DNA from: Forficula auricularia
Lineage: Eukaryota > Arthropoda > Insecta > Dermaptera > Forficulidae
Direction: 5' to 3'
DNA length: 64,000 bases
Assembly: GCA_024734495.1 (NCBI GenBank)
Contig: JALMQS010000106.1
Location: 585,191-649,190 of the forward strand
Part shown: one piece after another, positions 56,680 to 64,000 of the stretch
How positions within the stretch are numbered: position 1 is the stretch's first letter
How the letters are laid out: each line of letters begins with the position of its first letter
Program-made: the position numbers and the translations under genes
Notes under the pieces: model-generated
Told to the model about the DNA's origin: nothing
Seen by the model: the letters and a program-made list of their open reading frames with translations, nothing else
The model's database searches: none

Positions 56680-57135
56680 CTCTGCCTTGGCTCTATCTAT
56701 GAAAGTAATGGCTAGCCAGTTCTGATACAATCGTTCGAACTGATGAGTAAATCATGACGGGGTCCAGAGGAAGATGAACAACACGTCTGGAGTCAGTCAG
56801 AATGCAGAAATCACCTCAAGAGGGTAAAGTTTGGCGTTGAAGCTCCTAAAAGGGATTCATTCCAAATTTGTTTAGGGTTTTTTCTTCTAGACGGGTAGCC
56901 TATCAAGGCTGAAGAGTCCCATCCATACATTCCCTATTAGTCGCCTCTTACGACAAGCAGGGAGTACTGCGGGTATATTCTACGCCCAACCCGCAGGGCA
57001 AAAAAAGTAAATATACAAATTAATTAATATATTAGATTTTTATTATTATATTGAACTTTATAGACATTATAATAACATATATATTATTATATTACTTGAT
57101 AAACAAACCGACATTTAAATTTAAATGAAAGTTAA
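56680..57135 (+). repeat. repeat family E, copy 1 (uninterrupted)
   Basis: Begins CTTGGCTCTATCTATGAAAG and includes GTCGCCTCTTACGACAAGCA and GGGAGTACTGCGGGTATATT, which resemble the 3' region of LINEs or SINEs common in arthropods. It continues through a TTATTATTATA run to AACAAACCGACATTTAAA. Copy 2 at 57945-58855 is about 95% alike but has an insertion. Confidence 0.75.
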
Positions 57136-57944
57136 TTGCTCTATTTCATCCGTGAATGAAGACCTGGGAGAAGAGGCATCGGAGTCTTCAGATGAATCTT
57201 GTACATCATTATCAGAATGATAAAATTGTTTATTTTCACATTTATATTCATAGAATATAATGTGAAAGTATTCCGATGCCCTGTCTGGGTCCTGACTCTG
57301 ATTTGTTTTGTAATGTTTTGATTTTTTTTTTGTGTTAAATGTATTATTTTTAAATTATGTATTTTTTTTTTGATTTTTGTGTTTTGTTATGAATTTTTTT
57401 TTTTTTGATTTTTTGTTTTTAACAATAAATGTATTATTTTTTTTGTAATAATTGTATTTTTTGGTAGATTATGTATTATTATTATTATTAAACTTTAAGT
57501 TTTAAACGCAATTTTGTCAGTTTTTTCCTATCTATGATCTAAAATAATTTTTACAGATTTTTAAATCAAAGGTTTGAAAAGATAGAGGCACAGCAAGGCA
57601 CAAGCAACTTTGTAAGCTTTTAGCGCCGTACTGGGGAGTCAAAATTAAAATTACAAGATGACATTTATAGTTGGATTTTAAAAGACCTATTCAACGGTAC
57701 CCCACTCAATGGGGTGGATAAAAATAAATTTTTCGTTAACCCTTTTTTGAAGGTCATTAATTTTATTTTTATTTTTTACCAATGGTATATCTTTATATTA
57801 TCAAACTTTAGCTACCTGCCAAATTTCAAGTTCCTAGCTATATTAGAACCCTTATAAATAATTTTGGCCCGCTAAATAGGCATAATACCCCTATGTGCGA
57901 CGTGCAGCTACTAACGTGACTCATTACCAAACACCTCTTCCTGG

Positions 57945-58855
57945 CTCTATCTATGAAAGTAATGACTAGCCAGTTCTGATACAATCGTTCGAACTGATGA
58001 GTAAATCATGACGGGGTCCAGAGGAAGATGAACAACACGTCTGGAGTCAGTCAGAATGCAGAAATCACCTCAAGAGGGTAAAGTTTAGCGTTGAAGCTCC
58101 TAAAAAGGGATTCATTCCAAATTTGTTTAGGGTTTTATCCTCTAGACGGGTAACCTATCAAGGCTGAAGAGTCCCATCCATACTTTCCCTATTAGTCGCC
58201 TCTTACGACAAGCAGGGAGTACTGCGGGTATATTCTACGCCCAAACCGCAGGGCAAAAAAGTAAATATACAAATTAATTAATATATTAGATTTTTATTAT
58301 TATTTTTTATAATCAGGAACGAGGCTTTTTGAATCACAGTAGGAAGATTGAGTCCTTATAGAATGATGGTTATTTTTTCTTTTTTTCAATAAAAAATTTT
58401 CATCAGGGTTTATAATTTAATTTAATTTGAAACAAGAAACAAGAGACGTTTCGGGATTAACTCAATGCCATCTTCAGTCTATAAAATTTTTTTAACAATA
58501 TATCACATTACATTTCACAACTAATACATCACAATTCACAAAGATAATATTTAATTAATGGTCTTACCTATGTCAAAAAATAAGATATCATTACATTTCC
58601 TTCACAGAGGCAAAATGAAAAGAAATTAAATTACTGAGGCCAACACGCATCTCAAACAGTGAGTCAATTCACTTAAGGCAACTCAGAAATGTAAAATTCA
58701 AAAAAAAAATTTCAATTATAAATTATTATTATTATTATTATTTATTATTATATTGAAATTTATAGACATTATAAAAACATATATATTATTATAGTACTTG
58801 ATAAACAAACCGACATTTAAATTAAAATGAAAGTTATTTGCAGAGGGTAGCAGAA
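57945..58855 (+). repeat. repeat family E, copy 2 with a 430-bp insertion
   Basis: 57945-58305 and 58737-58855 align with copy 1; 58306-58736 is extra and starts after ATTTTTATTATTAT. The insertion contains the minus-strand CTGAAGATGG ... CCCGAAACGTC motif at about 58450-58490. Confidence 0.75.
58435..58490 (-). repeat. Penelope-like hammerhead-type motif remnant
   Basis: On the minus strand: GACTGAAGATGGCATTGAG then TTAATCCCGAAACGTCTC. The CTGAAGATGG and CCGAAACGTC blocks with a short stem between them resemble degenerate hammerhead motifs of Penelope-like elements. It lies inside the insertion in repeat E copy 2, which may be a Penelope fragment. Confidence 0.4.
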
Positions 58856-60490
58856 TTTTTATATATTGAAGGAGACAATAAAAGAGTCTGTCTTCTGTTG
58901 GAAATTATTAATTTTATTTATAACGTCTATTATAATTGATTCACAGGAATTAATGTATGAATCGTATATTAATTCCTTCCCATTTGACCTTAATGGACTT
59001 CGACACCATTTGTCTGATTGAGATGCAATTTTGTACACATTATTTTCTCACTTCCGCGGACCGCACTGATTTAGTATCATCAATTTAAAATGAATTTAAT
59101 TTTTCAATTTTATTCCAGCCCCTAAAATGAATATGAATGAATAGATTTTTGTTATAATAAGAATAGAAAGAGAACTAAAGAATGGTTCTTCTTAGACCTT
59201 TTCAGACCTATTCATTCAGTAAAGTGTAGATGGGTTGTAAAATTATCAATAATTCTATTGAAAAATAAACTTTTTATTAATAAAATGTTCTTTATTTTTT
59301 TCTATTCTTTTTAGGCGCTTATACTGGTATAAAATAGCTATGTGTGGGTGAATCATTGGACTTTCACTTATCCCTCTATTTTGATTAGAATTCAAGATTC
59401 AAACTTAATTTTTTTATAAATTAAATATAATAATAGAGGTACATATTATTGAATAAAAATCATCTGGAAAGTGAATCATTTACTCGACTTTTGCTTATCT
59501 CTTTCCTTTAATTTAGAATTTAGGATTTTAGCTTAAATCATTTTATAAATTAATTATATTATATTGCTAAATAAAAACCAACATTGGGGGGATCACTCAT
59601 CTTTCATATTCCTCTTCATAAATTTAGAAACAGAATTTTGGCCTAAATAACTTTATAAATTACTTATATTATATTTATGAATAAATAAACTGTGGATCAC
59701 AGTCGACTTTCACTTAGCCCTTTCTTTTGATTCAAAATTCACTATTTTAATTTAAATAATCTTAATCAAAAATTTAGAATTAGTTATTCTTAAAATTAAA
59801 TAATAATTTAGATAAATTTTATTTTATTTTTTCTTCATTTTATTAAGTTGTTAATATATATTAAGTGCCAGGTCTCAATCAATCACCTTTGTATATGCTA
59901 TTTTTTTTTTATTTTTTTATATCTGATGACAGCATTAAATAATTCGATTTGCTGGGTTAAATCATCAAGTGGTTGGCCACATCAGAACATGTCAATTTAT
60001 TTTCTCTCGTTCTACATTCATAAAATAAAACTTAGATAAATTATTTTACAATGAAAATTTAAATAAGAATTTTTTATTATTCATTACGTACAGAATTAAA
60101 AAAAAATAACTCCGCCCCCCTCCCCCTCCCTGACAAAATGATTTTTATCTAAGAGTAAAATTCGAATTTACCTAAAACGCCTGATATATATTTTATTTTT
60201 TTGTTATTTCAACTAATACGATAGTTGGTTTGTTGTTTAAATATATCAATGAACTCTTGACTATATAAGAATCTCTCTCTTATAGAATTTAACCGTTGAG
60301 TTTCAGATGGAGATAGGGGTTGAAGTTTTCAGCATGGCCGTAACCAGCGGGAGAGTTATGTGATAGAAGTCTCCCCCCCCCCCCCCCAAGAATGTTGAGG
60401 TAAACATTGAAATTTTACAGGAATAAAAACGCTCAATGAAAATTTAATAAAAATAATTCTCTGATAAAATAAGTAATCTGGACGTTGTCT
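58856..60490. other. anonymous AT-rich stretch
   Basis: No gene recognised. An inverted end of repeat family A lies at about 59965-60005 (TCAAGTGGTTGGCCACATCA). A C run of about 15 is at 60373-60387. Confidence 0.4.
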
Positions 60491-60496
60491 AATTTC

Positions 60497-61278
60497 TAGG
60501 CGCGAAAATAAAGATTTCCCTGATATTCACTTCGATTCGAATACCCTAAAAATGTGTGACAGCCTATCCATGCTGGGCGTCTCTGTCGCATCTGACCTGT
60601 CTTGGAATGAACACATCTCCTCTGTGGCGAAATCTGCAGCAAGGAAGATTGGCTTCTTATTCAGGTCCAAGCGATTTTACAAACCCCCACAACTTCTCAC
60701 CATCTACAAGGCCCAAATCCGCCCCTGTCTCGAATACGGCTCTCATCTGTGGAGAGGAGCCTCAAAATACTCTCTTGCTACCCTGGATGCAATTCAGAAA
60801 CGAGCCGTCAGGCTAATTGACGATTCTACCCTCACCGACTCCCTCGACTCGCTGGCTCATCGAAGAGATGTCTCTGCCCTTTCCCTTTTCTATAGATACT
60901 ATCACGGCAGGTGCTCTGATGAGATAAAATCAATAATTCCCCCCAAAGCATGCTTTGCACGTAGCACGCGTTTTGCCGACTCCCAACACTCTCTCGCGGT
61001 CAAACTAGAAAAGTGCCGGACCACTTCATTCGCCAATACATATATCCCCATGACTTCAAGGAACTGGAACTCTCTTCCAGCCTCTATCTTTCCCAGCACC
61101 TATAATCTTCAAACCTTTCAAAACCGGAGTGCATAGACACCTACGTCTACACCCTCTCACTTAATCAACTTTCTCTTCTCTTCGGTAATGCAAGGGTCTT
61201 TCGAGATCCATAGGGGCTGCATCTTTACTGGTGCACCCCTTCTTGCATTCGATTGCATTAAAAAAAAAAAAAAAAAAA
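60497..61278 (+). pseudogene. 5'-truncated non-LTR retrotransposon (CR1/Jockey-like)
   Basis: The open frame from 60497 to 61136 covers the reverse transcriptase thumb and C-terminus: LGVSVASDLSWNEHISSVAK, YKAQIRPCLEYGSHLW, LDAIQKRAVRLIDD and LAHRRDVSALSLFYRYYHGR. Near 61118 a one-base shift moves the ending (TGVHRHLRLHPLT) to another frame. A 3' UTR of about 95 bp and a poly-A run (61260-61278) complete the 3' end. The catalytic YADD part is absent because of 5' truncation, the usual result of incomplete target-primed reverse transcription. The nearly open frame suggests a young insertion. Confidence 0.85.
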
Positions 61279-61928
61279 GGGGGTCTATCTCCTGCTCCTA
61301 GGAGTTCTGTCCATATTTGTTCATACTCCCTTAACCCTTCGGTTGTTAGCTATTTTTTTAACTATATTTATATATGATATGCTATTTTTTCCATTTCACG
61401 TTGGATGAGAAACAGCGATATTTAAATAATATCTTGTAAGCAGTATGAATTCTTGCTAATGTTTACATTATATTTTTTTTAATTTTTATATATTTTTCTC
61501 TATTAATTTCTAGAGCTGTTGAAATGTTATATTGTCATATCAAATAATTATTATATTTAAAGCATTGAAATATCAAACTGGATCATACATAATTCAATTA
61601 CAAAATTCTACCAGAATAGACTAACAGATAAGTGCAAAATTTGAAAAATAGTTAAGTATTTCAATATATGAAAAATTAGAGAGAGAGAGAGAGAATATCC
61701 TGTCCAGACCCTCTCTGGAGCAAGAGAGGATCGACCTCGCGAGGGCAGGCTTGCTACACCTGTATTAGACACTCTCAGTTGAGAATATACGAGAATATCA
61801 TATCGTATCTACGATAAAAAATAATTACTCATATTGAAAAGAGAATAAAATTATTTTAAAGAAAAATACCTTTATTTAATCAAATTGGGAAATTCTAATA
61901 TATAATAACATTTGTAATGATCTATTAG
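61279..61928. other. AT-rich stretch with GA microsatellite
   Basis: A GA run lies at 61679-61693. AGAATATCCTGTCCAGACCC and CTCAGTTGAGAATAT at 61694-61790 weakly resemble 54235-54345. No gene seen. Confidence 0.35.
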
Positions 61929-61930
61929 TA

Positions 61931-63673
61931 CAGGTGGTTCAGCAAGGGTGACGAGGTACCATATCTCGCAAGGTTAACAATCGTAGAGGTTTGGGAAAAT
62001 CCTTCAGAGGAAATCGACCTAAGCAAAACTTGCTGGAAATATTTTTTAAGTTCATGCGTCCACCGCTAGGTGGCTAAATGAGCTGCGACTCGTAGTAAAA
62101 AACGCAACTTTTCTCAAAAATTTTCCAATATAAGTTTAGAAATGAATAACTTCTACGTTAACGCTGCAATTATAATAGTCCATCTTTTGATAAATGACTT
62201 TTTATTGTAGGACGTAAAATAAAGGCGGGAGGATGCTAAACTTTTGGCGTGGACCGAAGTATTCGGCATACCTGGAAGTTTGACTTAACGGAATTTTGTT
62301 AACAAGGTCTCGGTTCAAGAAAGGAAGGTTTGGTGAACAAAATAAAAACCGTCCATGCCATCCTACTTTGCCGCCCTCGCTAAGGAAGTGTTTTATAAAG
62401 TTGTTGCTTTGTTAGTTTTGCTCCAAAATCTTAAATGGAATCGTATAATTATTTTGTTAAATTCAGAAAGTAGACTGCAAATTCGGCAACAAAGTATGTT
62501 CAAGCCGCATGTCGATATCTTTTTTCGTTTAACAGTTGCTTATGGAAGAATATTTTTATTAACGAATTTATTAAAGAAACAAAACAGGCAAATCGAGTTT
62601 TCAAATTTTTTTAAGCCTCGTAGTCAAGCATGCCGGCGGAGAAATAAATAAAACAGTTTAAAACTTTTGTTCTTATTTTAATTTAATCACAAAAAATAAT
62701 GATAATAACGTTTTTTTCCTTAATGCTTTTCTGTGTGTCGCCTCGTGAGTAGGTATTAAATTTCAAAAATGTCTCACTTCTTAGGTAGGCCGTGAAAGAC
62801 TTCTGGTTGACAGTTTCTAAGTGGAAACGTCGATTTTTCTACAAACAGATGTTAATCGCTTTAATTGTTATTTGGCCGATTGCCATGTTATATCATTATT
62901 GTTGTGATTAGATGAAAATAAGAACAAAGTTTTTAAACTGTTTTTTTCTTTTATTTGTCCATGCCAATGCTTGACTTGAAACATAAAAAAAAATTGAAAA
63001 ACTCAATTACCTATTTTGTTTCTTTGATAAATTCGTTAGTAAAATATTCTTTAAGCAATAACTGTTAAACGAAAAAAGATATCGACATGTGGTTTGGAAC
63101 ATGTTTTATTGCAAATCGGATCTACTTTCTGAATCTAATAAAATAATTATATGGTTCTATTTAAGATTTTGGAGCAAAATCAATAAAACGGTTAACTTTA
63201 TAAAACACGCCCCTTAGCGAGAGCGGCAAGAACTAAAATGGCATGTTAGTGTTTTTATTTTATTCACCAAACCTTCCTTTCTTGAACCAGACCTTGTTAA
63301 CAAATTTCCGGTTAAGTCAAACTTCTAAGTTATAGACTCTAGAGTCCATCAAAGTTTAGCATCCCTCCCGCTTTTATTTTACGTCCTACAATAAAAATTC
63401 ATTTATCAAAAAGATGGACTATTATAGTGGCATTAAGGTGAGAGTATTCATTTATAAACTTATATTGGAAAATTTTTTGAGAAAATTGCATTTTTTTTAT
63501 ACGATCGAAGTTATTTAGGCCACCTAGCGGTGGACGGGTATGAACTTAAAAAAAAATATTTCCAGCAATTTTTCTTGGGTCGATTTTCTCTGAAGGATTT
63601 TTTTCCCAAACTTCTACGATTATTAGTTCCTGAGATATGGTAATCTCGTCACCCCTTTATTGAATCACCCCTG
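61931..63673. mobile_element. 1.74-kb long-arm foldback DNA transposon, non-autonomous
   Basis: CAGGTGGTTCAGCAAGGGTG at the left end and its complement (CACCCCTTTATTGAATCACC then CCTG) at the right are flanked by TA, as in Tc1/mariner-type target duplications. Arms at about 61931-62710 and 62885-63673 are inverted copies with roughly 80% identity; landmarks include GTCCACCGCTAGGTGGC and its complement GCCACCTAGCGGTGGAC. The unpaired centre is about 170 bp. No transposase frame is present. If transcribed through, it would give a hairpin RNA near 780 bp. Confidence 0.88.
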
Positions 63674-63675
63674 TA

Positions 63676-64000
63676 CAATTTAAAATAAAAAACCAATTAA
63701 TTTTATTAAAAATAAATTGAAAGAAATGTAATTATAAATTTTTATTCCAACAACCACCTGTGAGTAATTCTTTCAATTAACAAAAAACCCATCAAAAACA
63801 ACTTATCCGAAGATGAGACCTTGATAGATCGAATTGTCAACACAAAAACCAGCATAACCCGTGAATTTCATCCAAATCGTTAGACCCCTTTTCGACAAAC
63901 CGATTCTAAATATATATACAAGAATTGCTCGGTTAATATAAAAAGATAAGATACATTTATCTGGCTTTTTTTTGCTTTTCATGTAGGGGTAATAGCGATC
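63676..64000. other. AT-rich right end of the window
   Basis: No coding or repeat feature recognised. Confidence 0.4.

Overview
The window looks like nuclear DNA of an arthropod, most likely an insect. It is AT-rich, has spliced exons, and is packed with eukaryotic transposons: Ty3/Gypsy, R1-like and Jockey-like LINEs, hAT, a tRNA-derived SINE, MITEs and foldback elements. The one conserved host gene I recognise with confidence is COP9 signalosome subunit 6 (CSN6), represented by its last two exons (4295-4488 and 6919-7059, plus strand). An orphan EGF-like exon of dumpy type (55487 on) and a broken leucine-rich-repeat gene (9221-10434, minus strand) are the other host-like pieces. I see no bacterial features and cannot name the species.

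Layout. 1-4290: a dead hAT transposase, dispersed repeats and a foldback element. 4295-7190: end of CSN6, whose 2.4 kb intron carries another foldback copy and MITE debris. 7600-10440: hairpin MITEs, a LINE remnant and the LRR gene split by a MITE. 10957-15330: a complete, young, GC-rich Ty3/Gypsy element with 211-bp LTRs and a CTTAT target duplication. 15535-33632: about 42 copies of a 337-bp satellite, interrupted by foldback cassettes that always sit at the same point of the monomer. 34090-36543: a 1.48-kb-spaced duplication that preserves the empty site of a MITE. 36701-44394: unrecognised acidic open reading frames interleaved with R1-like LINE and Gypsy fragments. 44400-49830: an LTR-like sequence, a MITE, a Gypsy integrase remnant carrying a SINE, and two Jockey-like LINE pieces end to end. 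49830-61280: mostly anonymous AT-rich DNA with dispersed repeat families, the EGF exon and a 5'-truncated LINE. 61931-63673: a 1.74-kb foldback element with arms near 780 bp.

The genes do not form a pathway; the window is mainly a record of repeat turnover. The most notable structures are the satellite plus foldback composite, which appears to have been amplified as a unit; an inverted foldback loop in the CSN6 intron; a hairpin MITE family with long (12-14 bp) target duplications and a hammerhead-like core; and a mosaic acidic protein region rich in SUMO-site-like and SUMO-binding-like motifs. Frameshifts at homopolymers in the young Gypsy element, and two indel-dense patches in the satellite, suggest that part of the sequence is imperfectly polished long-read assembly, so some apparently broken genes may be intact.
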